Shown here one piece after another: positions 23,817 to 31,304 of a DNA stretch of 64,000 nt. Below the pieces are notes generated by a model that saw only the letters and a program-made list of their open reading frames with translations, ran no database searches and was not told the DNA's origin. The DNA is from a virus. Location of the stretch: positions 61,102 to 125,101 of IMG/VR virus record IMGVR_UViG_3300005563_000030; one strand, 5' to 3'. A program made the position numbers and the translations under genes. Numbering within the stretch: position 1 is the first letter of the stretch; the number at the start of each line of letters is the position of its first letter.

Positions 23817-23848
23817 CAAATTTACAATATTTCCTAGAATTTATCAAA
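23817..23848 (-). promoter_or_regulatory. Host-type promoter for the 21.3-23.8 kb gene string
   Basis: Minus strand TTTG (23848-23845), 20-nt spacer, TAAATTTG (23824-23817), inside the 3' end of the endonuclease VII-like gene. Confidence 0.78.
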
Positions 23849-24358
23849 TTTATTTTCTTCTAAATATTTAATAGCTTCTTGCATAAGTATTATATTATCT
23901 TTAAATTTACCGAGCCCTCCATTACAATCTGTACATAGTAAGCCTCTTACTTTACCAGTAGTATGACAATGATCTACATCTAATAGCTGTCTTGTTACTT
24001 GTAAATAATGAGTACCACATATTTTACAACACTCATTCTGTTCTTTTAAGAGATTATCATAACCTTCTAAAGTAAGTCCGTACTTTCTAAGTGTGTGTTT
24101 TCTGCTTATAATTTTTCTAGCTTCAAGGTTTTTCTTAGACCAGTTATTACTTCTTTCTCTCATACGAGTTATTCTCTGAGAATTTCCCGAATAACCTCTT
24201 ACTTTTCGTCTTGCATCCTTCGCTTTATTGTCACACCTCTTACAAGTAGATCTATAAAAATAACTTCTTGTACCATCCTTTAATATATTAAAACTTCTCA
24301 CCATTTTATCAAGCTCTTTCTCTTCACCACATTTGGCGCATAATTTTTTTTCGCACAT
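23834..24358 (-). CDS. Endonuclease VII-like HNH nuclease
   Basis: Start set at Met 24358 (MCEKKLCAKCGEEK); a longer frame begins at 24430. N-terminal zinc knuckle, then CKRCDNKAKDARR, then the endonuclease VII core: CKICGTH, DVDHCHTTGKVRGLLC and CTDCNGGLGKFKDN. Family members resolve DNA branches or act as homing endonucleases. First gene of the leftward convoy. Confidence 0.85.
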   Translation of the reverse strand: MCEKKLCAKCGEEKELDKMVRSFNILKDGTRSYFYRSTCKRCDNKAKDARRKVRGYSGNSQRITRMRERSNNWSKKNLEARKIISRKHTLRKYGLTLEGYDNLLKEQNECCKICGTHYLQVTRQLLDVDHCHTTGKVRGLLCTDCNGGLGKFKDNIILMQEAIKYLEENKFDKF

Positions 24359-24449
24359 TTTTATTTTTTTGTTTTTTAAAAATACTACTAATTTTTTATA
24401 TTTCCAAGCCGGGGAGGTAATTTTTTTCATTTTTTTTATATATACCCCC

Positions 24450-24529
24450 TCTTAGGCCCAGTAACAACCACTCCCCGCCTTAAATCTAGCGGTGCGATAG
24501 GGCCCCGTAGACTTAAAAAACTCTACTTT
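24450..24529. other. Divergence spacer with nested GC-rich stems
   Basis: The switch point between leftward and rightward genes. GGCCC (24455-24459) can pair with GGGCC (24500-24504), enclosing CCGC (24475-24478) / GCGG (24489-24492). Unusually GC-rich for this genome. No clear TTTG/TAnnTTTG promoter for the rightward gene was seen. Confidence 0.45.
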
Positions 24530-24883
24530 ATGAAATTACAATTCACAATTGAGAACATCACTGAATCAAATGGTGGAAAGACATTAGTTTTAAAGCTTAC
24601 TCAGAAGATTGCAATGTTTGGAATTGCAGATGCTAAAAAGCAGACATTCTATCTGGGTGGTGTTAACATTGCTGCCAAGGATAAGATTGCAGTTGGACAG
24701 GTTGTTGAGGAAGACCTCACGAGGTTTTGGATTGTTGAGCGTGAGACTATGCTAATTGAAGAGAATGGTAAAGGCACCTTCATGACTCTTGAAGAAGCTG
24801 AGAAGTCTGGTAAGAAAGGCATTGTCATGAAAATGAAATGGCTGCATGATAAAATGATGTACCCTGAAAAGCCTGCTGCATAA
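24530..24883 (+). CDS. First rightward gene, 117 aa, unknown
   Basis: Starts MKLQFTIENITESNGGKTLV; beta-rich, with FGIADAKKQTFYLGGVNIAA and a basic C-terminus (KSGKKGIVMKMKWLHDK). Composition could fit a small nucleic-acid-binding fold, but no family is recognised. Followed by two hairpins with T-runs. Confidence 0.75.
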   Translation: MKLQFTIENITESNGGKTLVLKLTQKIAMFGIADAKKQTFYLGGVNIAAKDKIAVGQVVEEDLTRFWIVERETMLIEENGKGTFMTLEEAEKSGKKGIVMKMKWLHDKMMYPEKPAA

Positions 24884-24897
24884 GCAGCTTTTCTTTT
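24875..24897 (+). terminator. Small hairpin over a stop codon
   Basis: GCTGC / GCAGC stem with ATAA loop (contains the TAA stop) and TTTTCTTTT after it. Short stem, so weak. Confidence 0.5.
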
Positions 24898-24907
24898 AAT
24901 TCATATT

Positions 24908-24937
24908 GGACAGTTGCAGACTAGTGACTGTCCTTTT
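24908..24937 (+). terminator. Terminator-like hairpin
   Basis: GGACAGT / ACTGTCC (7 bp) with a 12-nt loop followed by TTTTATTCTT. Confidence 0.65.
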
Positions 24938-25073
24938 ATTCTTAAAGTCGAGTCGCAGAGTACACATTCTATGTTGTAGTGAATGTGTGCGTCTGTATTA
25001 TTAATCAACAAATTGCTTGTTATGAACAAAGATATTATGCTTGAGAATGACTTATATGAGCATTCAGCAGAAT

Positions 25074-25123
25074 AATTAGAAATTATCTAATTTAGGTCGG
25101 CACCTAATTAGAAATTATCTAAT
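25074..25123. repeat. Two 18-nt iteron-like repeats flanking a palindrome
   Basis: AATTAGAAATTATCTAAT occurs at 25074-25091 and 25106-25123, spaced 32 nt start to start (about three helical turns). Each copy is itself palindromic (ATTAGA / TCTAAT), and TTAGGT-CGGC-ACCTAA lies between them. Fits binding sites for a dimeric initiator or repressor. Confidence 0.7.
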
Positions 25124-25277
25124 ATAAACGCATTCAATTGGACGGTTTCTAACCAAATGGTTTATTTCGGGAGAAAAATGAGAGTGATAACACATGAAAG
25201 AAGTCCTATTCTTAGGCTAGTGAGATGTGTTATCCTCTTTATTCTTTACTATTCTTATAAGAAACAAACAGATTAAT

Positions 25278-25373
25278 ATGAAAGTATTAGCTATTTGGCT
25301 GACTATTATTGCAATTGTGTTCATATTTAGTTGGTTAATCATGAGAAAGGTGAAGAATGATGATGACGAATAA
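25278..25373 (+). CDS. Single-pass membrane micropeptide, 31 aa
   Basis: Starts MKVLAIWLTIIAIVFIFSW, a single hydrophobic helix, then RKVKNDDDE. Typical of small phage membrane proteins. Follows the repeat-rich region. Confidence 0.6.
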   Translation: MKVLAIWLTIIAIVFIFSWLIMRKVKNDDDE

Positions 25374-25479
25374 GTTTTTGTGGGTGTGGAGTGGTTGAGA
25401 CTGAGTAAAACACACTCTAATAGACATATTTCTACCTGTGTAGGAATAAGCACTAACAATAATTAATTCTATTGCATTT

Positions 25480-25671
25480 ATGAAACATATTTGTTATAAA
25501 TCCAGAAAACAATTAGTCTCTATATACGGAGAGAGTATTGGTAATATATTACATAAAGTAATAGTTAATAGGAGAGAAAGAAATAGAATATCTGGTGTAG
25601 TAGAGAATTGGTTTAGTTTCAGTCTCTATCCTGAGTCAGGACATTTACTATTGGCTTCATTCTGTAAATAA
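25480..25671 (+). CDS. Small basic protein, 63 aa
   Basis: Starts MKHICYKSRKQLVSIYGESI; lysine/arginine-rich N-terminal half. No domain recognised. Confidence 0.6.
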   Translation: MKHICYKSRKQLVSIYGESIGNILHKVIVNRRERNRISGVVENWFSFSLYPESGHLLLASFCK

Positions 25672-25715
25672 TTAGAGAGCTATTAATTTAGCTCTCTTTA
25701 AATACTATTAAATAT

Positions 25716-25877
25716 ATGTTTATACACACTAAAAGTGGAGAAGTTTACAAGACAGGTGAAATATTTATTAATATAGAAGATAATTCTATTTCATTTGAGG
25801 ATTATTATAGTGAAGTGGCTCCTCAGAAGAATATAGCGCTTGTAAACATCGAGAAAATCATTGATCACACAGTCTAA
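25716..25877 (+). CDS. Hypothetical protein, 53 aa
   Basis: Starts MFIHTKSGEVYKTGEIF, acidic, ends NIEKIIDHTV. Evenly spaced between small genes on the same strand. Confidence 0.6.
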   Translation: MFIHTKSGEVYKTGEIFINIEDNSISFEDYYSEVAPQKNIALVNIEKIIDHTV

Positions 25878-25889
25878 ATTGTCTCCTAT

Positions 25890-26054
25890 ATGAAGAAATG
25901 GATTCCTATTTATGGGCTCTATAAGTATGTTCATTTAGAGCATTCTAATCTCAGAGGCCCATTTATTTCCTATCATTTACTCTGTTTTGCACTGTTAGTT
26001 GTAGCGATATTTGCAGGCATTCAGGTATGGGTGTATTATTTAACTCACCACTAA
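25890..26054 (+). CDS. Small membrane protein, 54 aa
   Basis: Starts MKKWIPIYGLYKYVHLEH, followed by a hydrophobic helix HLLCFALLVVAIFAGIQ. 12 nt after the previous stop. Confidence 0.6.
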   Translation: MKKWIPIYGLYKYVHLEHSNLRGPFISYHLLCFALLVVAIFAGIQVWVYYLTHH

Positions 26055-26065
26055 TCTCTTCTATT

Positions 26066-26455
26066 ATGGACTTTAACAGAATAGGTATTAATGACACACA
26101 TATATATGGTAGTTTGTTCATTAATACTCGAATGGTCATAGATATGAATAATATGATTGTTCATTCTATTGAATGTGAAGTTTATGATAATGAGGGGCAT
26201 AAGGTGGTATTTAATGGTACATACGAAGAGTGTTATAACTATATTCTCAATCTTAATAAAGGGGTTGAGAATGTGGTTAATGCTATAGCACGAGGCCCAG
26301 TAACGCCGTATGAATTCGGGTTTGAAGCTGGGCTTAATCAAAGTAACGATCCCAATCCTTGGCAGGTTGATACAATTGAATGGGATGATTGGAATATGGG
26401 ATATAAAGACGGATTACATGAACACGAAAGCGAGGACAATCCAAGAGAGGATTAA
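26066..26455 (+). CDS. Hypothetical acidic protein, 129 aa
   Basis: Start taken at ATG 26066 (MDFNRIGINDTHIYG), 11 nt after the previous stop; 26027 and 26144 are alternatives. The C-terminus is Trp/Asp-rich (WDDWNMGYKDGLHEHE). Overlaps the next start by 38 nt. Confidence 0.6.
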   Translation: MDFNRIGINDTHIYGSLFINTRMVIDMNNMIVHSIECEVYDNEGHKVVFNGTYEECYNYILNLNKGVENVVNAIARGPVTPYEFGFEAGLNQSNDPNPWQVDTIEWDDWNMGYKDGLHEHESEDNPRED

Positions 26456-26672
26456 ACAATTGCTAGAACGCAATAACATATCCTACTCTCGCCATACAGC
26501 AGATATTGGGGAGTATTATATGGTGATAGGATCAATAAGAGGCAGGGATTCACGGATTCCTGCTTCTATTGTACAAGAACTATTACATATGACTGTTCAT
26601 TCTGCTGTTAAGATTGGGGCTGTAATAGACCCAATTGACAAAACACGTGCTAATATAGCAATTTATTTCTAA
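26418..26672 (+). CDS. Hypothetical protein, 84 aa
   Basis: Start at ATG 26418 (MNTKARTIQERIKQLLERNN). The body (YYMVIGSIRGRDSRIPASIV) looks like a compact alpha/beta domain. Function unknown. Confidence 0.6.
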   Translation: MNTKARTIQERIKQLLERNNISYSRHTADIGEYYMVIGSIRGRDSRIPASIVQELLHMTVHSAVKIGAVIDPIDKTRANIAIYF

Positions 26673-26682
26673 ATTATGTATT

Positions 26683-26850
26683 ATGTACGAATTGACATTA
26701 GAGGAGATTAATTTCCTCAGATGGCTATTGGATAGAAACCAATCAGCTAGTAGTGAGTTAGATGTGGAAATTAAAGTTCTACTGTCTGATTATCAAGCAG
26801 AGCTGTTGGCTTCTATCCAGAACAAGTTAAAATGGTTATCATCTTATTAA
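26683..26850 (+). CDS. Hypothetical protein, 55 aa
   Basis: Starts MYELTLEEINFLRWLLDRN, predicted helical hairpin. Function unknown. Confidence 0.55.
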   Translation: MYELTLEEINFLRWLLDRNQSASSELDVEIKVLLSDYQAELLASIQNKLKWLSSY

Positions 26851-26891
26851 TCAAAAGCCACTAGGAATGGTGGATAAACTATTCAACTCTC

Positions 26892-27254
26892 ATGAATCTC
26901 GATACTATTTTACGGATTCTCTATGCTAATAACATGACAGAAGTTATTGTATTAGCTACAAAGATTGACAACAATGTTACTAGTCCAGAAGATAAAATGG
27001 CTGGTCAAACTGTTAGTGTTCGCGTTAATAAGGAGGATCTTGCTAAATTAGGTTTGAAACCAAAAGACCCTAATAGCAGAGAACATTGGTTCAATGTTGA
27101 ATTTCCTGTTCTTGCAGTTAATCAATACGCTCTGAAAGAGAAGTATTTGGTTGAAGTGTTGGGAAAGGCCAAGTGGGTAAGTGATGAAGAGATTGGATAT
27201 GGTGTTGCTGAACCTGTTGAAGAATACGCCGCTAATATTGCACCAATTAATTAA
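26892..27254 (+). CDS. Hypothetical protein, 120 aa
   Basis: Starts MNLDTILRILYANNMTEVIV; a KMAGQTVSVRVNKEDLAKLG segment suggests a small beta domain. Followed by the hairpin at 27264-27299. Function unknown. Confidence 0.65.
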   Translation: MNLDTILRILYANNMTEVIVLATKIDNNVTSPEDKMAGQTVSVRVNKEDLAKLGLKPKDPNSREHWFNVEFPVLAVNQYALKEKYLVEVLGKAKWVSDEEIGYGVAEPVEEYAANIAPIN

Positions 27255-27263
27255 TATTCTTTT

Positions 27264-27299
27264 GATTAACCCAATATCCAGAAATGGTGAGGGTTAATC
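27264..27299 (+). repeat. Inverted repeat in a leader
   Basis: A perfect 9-bp stem GATTAACCC / GGGTTAATC, 11 nt before the ATG at 27311. No T-run, so more likely a translational or RNA-stability element than a terminator. Confidence 0.5.
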
Positions 27300-27310
27300 T
27301 CCCTATTATT

Positions 27311-27511
27311 ATGGAAACACAAAAAGATATTATTAGTTATCTCAATAAGAATGGAATAATATATAATGAAGCTAGACACACTCAGCGTGCATTATTATTA
27401 TCTGTTGACACAATAAATCGTTCTAGGACTAAGAAATTATTAGACCTTGGCGTTACTGAATTCACGGCAGTATCAGACCGTGGAGTTATCAAGATTTGTA
27501 TAACATTTTAA
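27311..27511 (+). CDS. Hypothetical protein, 66 aa
   Basis: Start at ATG 27311 (METQKDIISYLNKNGII), since the upstream frame from 27284 lies inside the hairpin. Resembles in layout the 84-aa protein at 26418. Function unknown. Confidence 0.6.
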   Translation: METQKDIISYLNKNGIIYNEARHTQRALLLSVDTINRSRTKKLLDLGVTEFTAVSDRGVIKICITF

Positions 27512-27521
27512 CAGAAATGCT

Positions 27522-27773
27522 ATGTTAGACAATAAAGACGATAATATTGAAACTCGTTCAGTTTCTGAATTAGTAGGATATGAAAATCTACCAGAAGCCA
27601 ATTATGGTAGTTACAGTGACATATCGGACATTCAAGGACGTATTTGTGAGATTGATGATATGTTGAATGATTTACACATTCAGTATGATTATGAGTATAA
27701 TACTGAAATAGGTGAACAAATTCAAAAGTTAGAAGCTGAACGTAGGGAACTCGTTGCAAAGACATTAAGATAA
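27522..27773 (+). CDS. Acidic hypothetical protein, 83 aa
   Basis: Starts MLDNKDDNIETRSVSEL, ends in a helical EIGEQIQKLEAERRELVAKT likely to form a coiled coil. Followed by a terminator. Confidence 0.65.
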   Translation: MLDNKDDNIETRSVSELVGYENLPEANYGSYSDISDIQGRICEIDDMLNDLHIQYDYEYNTEIGEQIQKLEAERRELVAKTLR

Positions 27774-27805
27774 TAAAGAATTTTTCATATGGCAAGCAAT
27801 CGTTG

Positions 27806-27840
27806 AGTCCCGGTGTGTCTACATTGGGGCTATTTCTTTT
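27806..27840 (+). terminator. Terminator hairpin
   Basis: AGTCCCGGTGT / ACATTGGGGCT (11 bp with G-T pairs), loop GTCT, then ATTTCTTTT. Ends the small-gene transcript. Confidence 0.7.
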
Positions 27841-27858
27841 AAGCTTGTTAAAACTAAT

Positions 27859-27939
27859 TGCGGTGGCGAACTACTAGTATTCCTGTGTAAACCTGTCCAA
27901 CATAGAGAGTATTGATTAGATAGGCTGCCGCATTTTTTT
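27859..27939 (+). ncRNA. Structured RNA candidate with terminal T-run
   Basis: TGCGGTGGC (27859-27867) pairs with GCTGCCGCA (27924-27932), enclosing 56 nt, and TTTTTTT follows. Lies between a terminator and the next gene and has no good ORF. Could be a small RNA ending in its own terminator or a 5' regulatory element of 27954. Confidence 0.5.
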
Positions 27940-27953
27940 CTTTTAATCCTCAA

Positions 27954-28286
27954 ATGTACATTATGTACCTTATAACTCCCGATCAGAAAAACTTCTTACG
28001 CGTGTTCGACAGAGAAATAGCTGAAAGACTCGCGGATAATATTGGTGGTACGATAATGACTACCATTAAGCCTACTGAAATAACTGTCATTAGTTATAAT
28101 GGCGAGGATATTCATTTGGCTATTTTTAAGCGTGATGAAGGTGTTACCTATGCACATATGAATAAATTAGAGTACACCACTAACTTCGGAGAGACAATTG
28201 ATGGTAAATACTATCACTTCGGAGAAAAAGTCGTGCTAAGAGTGAACAAAACTGATTTTCCTGAAATTAAGCGTAAAAATAGTTAG
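27954..28286 (+). CDS. Hypothetical protein, 110 aa
   Basis: Starts MYIMYLITPDQKNFLRVF (an ATG at 27963 is an alternative). Mixed alpha/beta. Function unknown. Confidence 0.65.
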   Translation: MYIMYLITPDQKNFLRVFDREIAERLADNIGGTIMTTIKPTEITVISYNGEDIHLAIFKRDEGVTYAHMNKLEYTTNFGETIDGKYYHFGEKVVLRVNKTDFPEIKRKNS

Positions 28287-28287
28287 T

Positions 28288-28611
28288 ATGAAAGATTTAA
28301 TAATCAGCGCATTAGCTTGTGTATTTGTAATGTCTTTGGCTTTTATTATGGGACAAGCATGGACAAATCAGCAATGGAAAGAACGCATTTACCAATGGGA
28401 TTGTAATGATCTCAACAACTTCTATTCAAATAGTTCATGGAAATATCAGGAGGGACATAAATTAGATCTTCCTGAAGAAATATCTCAATTAGAAGTTTAC
28501 GATTGTGATAGTGTAGATCTCATGGCATCATTTATTGATGACGTTGGAGATATACGTTTTTTATATACTGGGAAGAAATATCCTAGTGATTCCTTACTTT
28601 TAACCCGTTAA
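28288..28611 (+). CDS. Membrane-anchored protein, 107 aa
   Basis: N-terminal helix IISALACVFVMSLAFIMG is a signal anchor; the rest (QQWKERIYQWDCNDL) would face outward. One nt after the previous stop. Function unknown. Confidence 0.65.
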   Translation: MKDLIISALACVFVMSLAFIMGQAWTNQQWKERIYQWDCNDLNNFYSNSSWKYQEGHKLDLPEEISQLEVYDCDSVDLMASFIDDVGDIRFLYTGKKYPSDSLLLTR

Positions 28612-28614
28612 GTT

Positions 28615-28809
28615 ATGTATGTAGTATTCGACGATGGCACAGTCCATGAAACAGATGATTTGAAATTGGATCATAAAGAAAATATTGCTGCGTATACCGC
28701 AAAGCATGATAATGATCCAAGACAGGTGGATATTGGTAGAATTGAGTCGTTCTCAAATATCTACGTTGCACCTGTTCGCAAGATAGATCCTGATCTTGTG
28801 CATGGTTAA
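28615..28809 (+). CDS. Hypothetical protein, 64 aa
   Basis: Starts MYVVFDDGTVHETDDLKL; short beta-rich acidic protein. 3 nt after the previous gene. Confidence 0.6.
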   Translation: MYVVFDDGTVHETDDLKLDHKENIAAYTAKHDNDPRQVDIGRIESFSNIYVAPVRKIDPDLVHG

Positions 28810-28939
28810 GTCTTTAAGTAATTCATAAAGTATATATTGTAGGGGAGCCATTTCTATGGTTCCCATCTGTATGTGGACTATTGTTCACACTGATGATGGC
28901 GTAATTGAGCGCCGAAACAGAAATATTCAAACCATTAAG

Positions 28940-29326
28940 ATGAAAAAGCTATTGTTGCTTTTAACTATGTTTATCTCTTTAGTAGTTATTGCTAAACCAT
29001 TACCACAGAACAAGCATGTAGCATTCAAAACGCGGGAAGTACCAACGGTAGACGTGTGGTATGAAACAAGTGAACGTCGTGTTGATATAACAGTCAGACG
29101 CGCATTCGCATACACTACATGTGAGTATACAACAGTTCAGGTAAGGTTGTATACTAGTTTTAAGTATGGGTGGCCAAGACAAACTTATTGGACGTGGCTT
29201 TGGTGTTCATGTTCTGTCACTATTCCTGCTGGTTCAGACACAGGTTATTTCTCGTTCTATTTAAAGGATGGGGAACAAATTGATGTCAATCAGTACATGG
29301 TAGATCCATTACAGTATTGTTACTAA
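28940..29326 (+). CDS. Secreted protein, 128 aa
   Basis: Start set at ATG 28940 (MKKLLLLLTMFISLVVIAKP), a clear signal peptide; the frame extends to 28856 but that part lacks sense. The mature part is Tyr/Trp-rich with a pair of Cys (WLWCSCSV). Exported function unknown. Confidence 0.65.
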   Translation: MKKLLLLLTMFISLVVIAKPLPQNKHVAFKTREVPTVDVWYETSERRVDITVRRAFAYTTCEYTTVQVRLYTSFKYGWPRQTYWTWLWCSCSVTIPAGSDTGYFSFYLKDGEQIDVNQYMVDPLQYCY

Positions 29327-29377
29327 CTTGGTAAGAGGTATGATATAGTTCTTAAAAAATCCATCAATCAATAATCA

Positions 29378-29470
29378 ATGACAAGCAACGGTACATTAGC
29401 GGTTTCCTTGTATTTCTTGATAGCAGCCGTACTACTGGCTGTTGTGTTAAGAATTTCGAGGAAAAAATGA
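29378..29470 (+). CDS. Membrane micropeptide, 30 aa
   Basis: Starts MTSNGTLAVSLYFLIAAVLL, ends RISRKK: one helix with a positive tail. Its TGA overlaps the next ATG (ATGA), indicating coupling. Confidence 0.6.
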   Translation: MTSNGTLAVSLYFLIAAVLLAVVLRISRKK

Positions 29471-29544
29471 AAAACAACCTAATAGGCTACATTTTGATAG
29501 CTATTGCCATCGTAATTTATTCAATCCTGATTTGTAATTTCTAA
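29467..29544 (+). CDS. Membrane micropeptide, 25 aa
   Basis: Starts MKNNLIGYILIAIAIVIYS; a single hydrophobic helix. Coupled to the 30-aa peptide by a 4-nt overlap, so the two may act as a pair, like holin/antiholin or spanin-type small proteins; this is speculation. Confidence 0.55.
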   Translation: MKNNLIGYILIAIAIVIYSILICNF

Positions 29545-29558
29545 ACCCATTATAAACA

Positions 29559-30272
29559 ATGAGAAAGATTCTTTTAATCCTAGCCCTTATAGTATCTATT
29601 GCTTCTTGTAAGAAGAGCATGGATTCTACACCTAAAGATCATCAGCGAGCTGCATACTTTGTGGGAGCTATTGGATCTGGTGGTGATACTGTATTTACCC
29701 CCGGAATGTGGGCTCGTGTCGAAACTGTAGGCTTAGTTGTAGCTGAAGACAGCAAGTTGAGAGCTGAACTGATGTCCTATCAAAATATCGGTGGGATTGC
29801 TTATTACACAGTTAGAATGACTAATAAGCAACCATATCAAGTAATCTTGAGATGGGGATGGGATAACATTAATCCTACTAGCATTCAACCGAATGATAGT
29901 ACTGCTAATACAGATCAAAGTGATGTACTGAAACCAAGTCAGGTTAAAGTATATACTGTGATTGGATTACCTAAGATTGGTAGAATTAAGGTACAGGCTC
30001 AACATATTAATAATGATGGAGCTAACTCAAGTACCTTGATAGTAGAGATCACAGCGGCTGTATTACCTGTCACATATTTAGCTCATAAAGCTTCATATGA
30101 TGATGTATTACACATTGTAACATTATCATTTACAGTGGATGATCCAACTCAGGCGGACACATATGTCATTCAAAGACAAACAAACGGTCCACGTGAGGTG
30201 ATATATCAATTCACTTCTGATAAGAAAACTAAATCTTACAACATTCCCATTTTCACAGATGAAAACAATTAA
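29559..30272 (+). CDS. Lipoprotein with beta-rich domain, 237 aa
   Basis: Signal peptide with lipobox IVSIASC (Cys17) followed by KKSMDST. The mature part is beta-sandwich-like, with WARVETVGLVV and AVLPVTYLAHKASYDDVLHI segments. Probably sits in the host membrane facing the periplasm. Overlaps the next start by 14 nt. Confidence 0.75.
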   Translation: MRKILLILALIVSIASCKKSMDSTPKDHQRAAYFVGAIGSGGDTVFTPGMWARVETVGLVVAEDSKLRAELMSYQNIGGIAYYTVRMTNKQPYQVILRWGWDNINPTSIQPNDSTANTDQSDVLKPSQVKVYTVIGLPKIGRIKVQAQHINNDGANSSTLIVEITAAVLPVTYLAHKASYDDVLHIVTLSFTVDDPTQADTYVIQRQTNGPREVIYQFTSDKKTKSYNIPIFTDENN

Positions 30273-30378
30273 AATTATTATTGCAGCTACATTGCTGTTG
30301 ATCGGTATGTCCTGTTTTATTTCTTGTACTGGTGCCCGTCACGGGTGTTACGCAACGAGACATTTCTCAGGATATTAA
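30259..30378 (+). CDS. Small secreted/lipoprotein-like peptide, 39 aa
   Basis: Starts MKTIKIIIAATLLLIGMSC with a second Cys in CFISC that could be the lipobox. The ATG lies inside the end of the previous gene. Small lysis or entry-blocking lipoproteins have this form. Confidence 0.55.
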   Translation: MKTIKIIIAATLLLIGMSCFISCTGARHGCYATRHFSGY

Positions 30379-30383
30379 CTAAT

Positions 30384-30449
30384 GATGGATGCCACAATAA
30401 CGCTAAGACCAGTTCATGTGTACATATGGAGTGGCATCCATCTTTCTTT
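30384..30449 (+). terminator. Long-armed hairpin with T-run
   Basis: Perfect 12-bp stem GATGGATGCCAC (30384-30395) / GTGGCATCCATC (30431-30442), 35-nt loop, then TTTCTTT. It ends the lipoprotein transcript or controls 30462. Confidence 0.65.
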
Positions 30450-30461
30450 AATCTTAAAGTT

Positions 30462-30695
30462 ATGCCTCAAATTCAAAAGTATTTGGTAACTTATACAAGT
30501 TCTAAGCCAAACGAGCCTGCTATCAAAACTTATGGTATTTTCGCCAAAAAGTATAATCAGGCTATCAGTGAAGTACGTGTTTATATTAATAAGCATGGCT
30601 TACACAATTCCACTACTCACACATTTAATCTTGAAGCAGCTCCTTCTAATAAGAAAGCTGATGTAGAGATTGAAGATATTTCGGAAGAGGAATAG
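30462..30695 (+). CDS. Hypothetical protein, 77 aa
   Basis: Start at ATG 30462 (MPQIQKYLVTYTSSKPNEPA), directly after the hairpin; the upstream frame is the hairpin itself. Ends in acidic DVEIEDISEEE. Function unknown. Confidence 0.65.
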   Translation: MPQIQKYLVTYTSSKPNEPAIKTYGIFAKKYNQAISEVRVYINKHGLHNSTTHTFNLEAAPSNKKADVEIEDISEEE

Positions 30696-30698
30696 TTT

Positions 30699-30824
30699 AT
30701 GTGCATACAGGAAACACTCAGAGAGGTTCCCTGTAGGTCTATGTATAGAGCAATAGCTGAGACACTTTACGGAGAGTGTCAAGGCTATTGTTCTTTATGT
30801 AGGTTTAGGTCTATACGACGCTGA
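30699..30824 (+). CDS. Possible small Cys-rich peptide, 41 aa
   Basis: Starts MCIQETLREVPCRSMYRAIA, contains YCSLC. The DNA also forms a 12-bp hairpin (around 30747-30793), so this may be RNA rather than protein coding. Confidence 0.35.
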   Translation: MCIQETLREVPCRSMYRAIAETLYGECQGYCSLCRFRSIRR

Positions 30825-30843
30825 AACATAAACCTGTTTAATT

Positions 30844-31086
30844 ATGAAGAGACTCTTGTTGATCTGCGGAGTCTTTTTGTTCTGCACTGCTATAGCGCAG
30901 GATAAAAAGCCGTTGCCTAGCAATCACTGTCTAGGTCTTACGAAAAAGGGTGATTCTTGTCGAACTGTACCCAAAGAAGGCAAGTATTGCAAATGGCATG
31001 ACCCAAATGCAATGCGATGTGCTAAACAGGGCTGTCATATGCTAGTGTCCCACAAAGGAGACTATTGCATATATCACTTAAAATGA
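30844..31086 (+). CDS. Secreted Cys/His-rich protein, DUF5763-like
   Basis: Signal peptide (MKRLLLICGVFLFCTAIAQ), then two repeats of a metal-site pattern: CLGLTKKGDSC..YCKWHDP and CAKQGCHMLVSHKGDYCIYH. The C-x3-GxPTKxGxxC...YCxxH pattern is the DUF5763 type, found in phage and plasmid proteins. Export plus zinc-like sites suggest a periplasmic role. Confidence 0.7.
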   Translation: MKRLLLICGVFLFCTAIAQDKKPLPSNHCLGLTKKGDSCRTVPKEGKYCKWHDPNAMRCAKQGCHMLVSHKGDYCIYHLK

Positions 31087-31092
31087 GTAGCT

Positions 31093-31290
31093 ATGAGTAT
31101 AGTTGTTGACGACCACTATGCTATATTTATTCATTGTGATACCACAAATATTCAAATACCCATCGTCACTAAAGTTAATTCTGCACTCCATAAGTTCCTT
31201 GAACAGATGGGGAAACAGTACCTCGTAGGCTCATTAGAAGACTGCGAGAGGTTAGCCAATGATATTATAGCTGATGAGAAAGGAGAGTAA
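31093..31290 (+). CDS. Hypothetical protein, 65 aa
   Basis: Starts MSIVVDDHYAIFIHCDTTNI. Its stop lies in the loop of a strong terminator. Function unknown. Confidence 0.65.
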   Translation: MSIVVDDHYAIFIHCDTTNIQIPIVTKVNSALHKFLEQMGKQYLVGSLEDCERLANDIIADEKGE

Positions 31291-31304
31291 TCTCCTTTCT
31301 CTTT
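31276..31304 (+). terminator. Strong terminator over a stop codon
   Basis: Perfect 11-bp stem GAGAAAGGAGA / TCTCCTTTCTC, loop GTAA (holds the stop), followed by TTT. A further hairpin TTGCTTA-GAGA-TAAGCAA sits at 31351-31368 in the next leader. Confidence 0.75.

Larger units (their letters stand above)
24898..25277. other. Gene-free region with repeats and hairpins
   Basis: No credible gene for about 380 nt. Holds a terminator-like hairpin (24908-24937), a hairpin built on ACACATTC / GAATGTGT (24964-24988), two 18-nt repeats around a 6-bp palindrome (25074-25123), and a 10-bp stem GATAACACAT / ATGTGTTATC (25186-25234). Candidate replication origin or regulatory RNA region. Confidence 0.6.
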
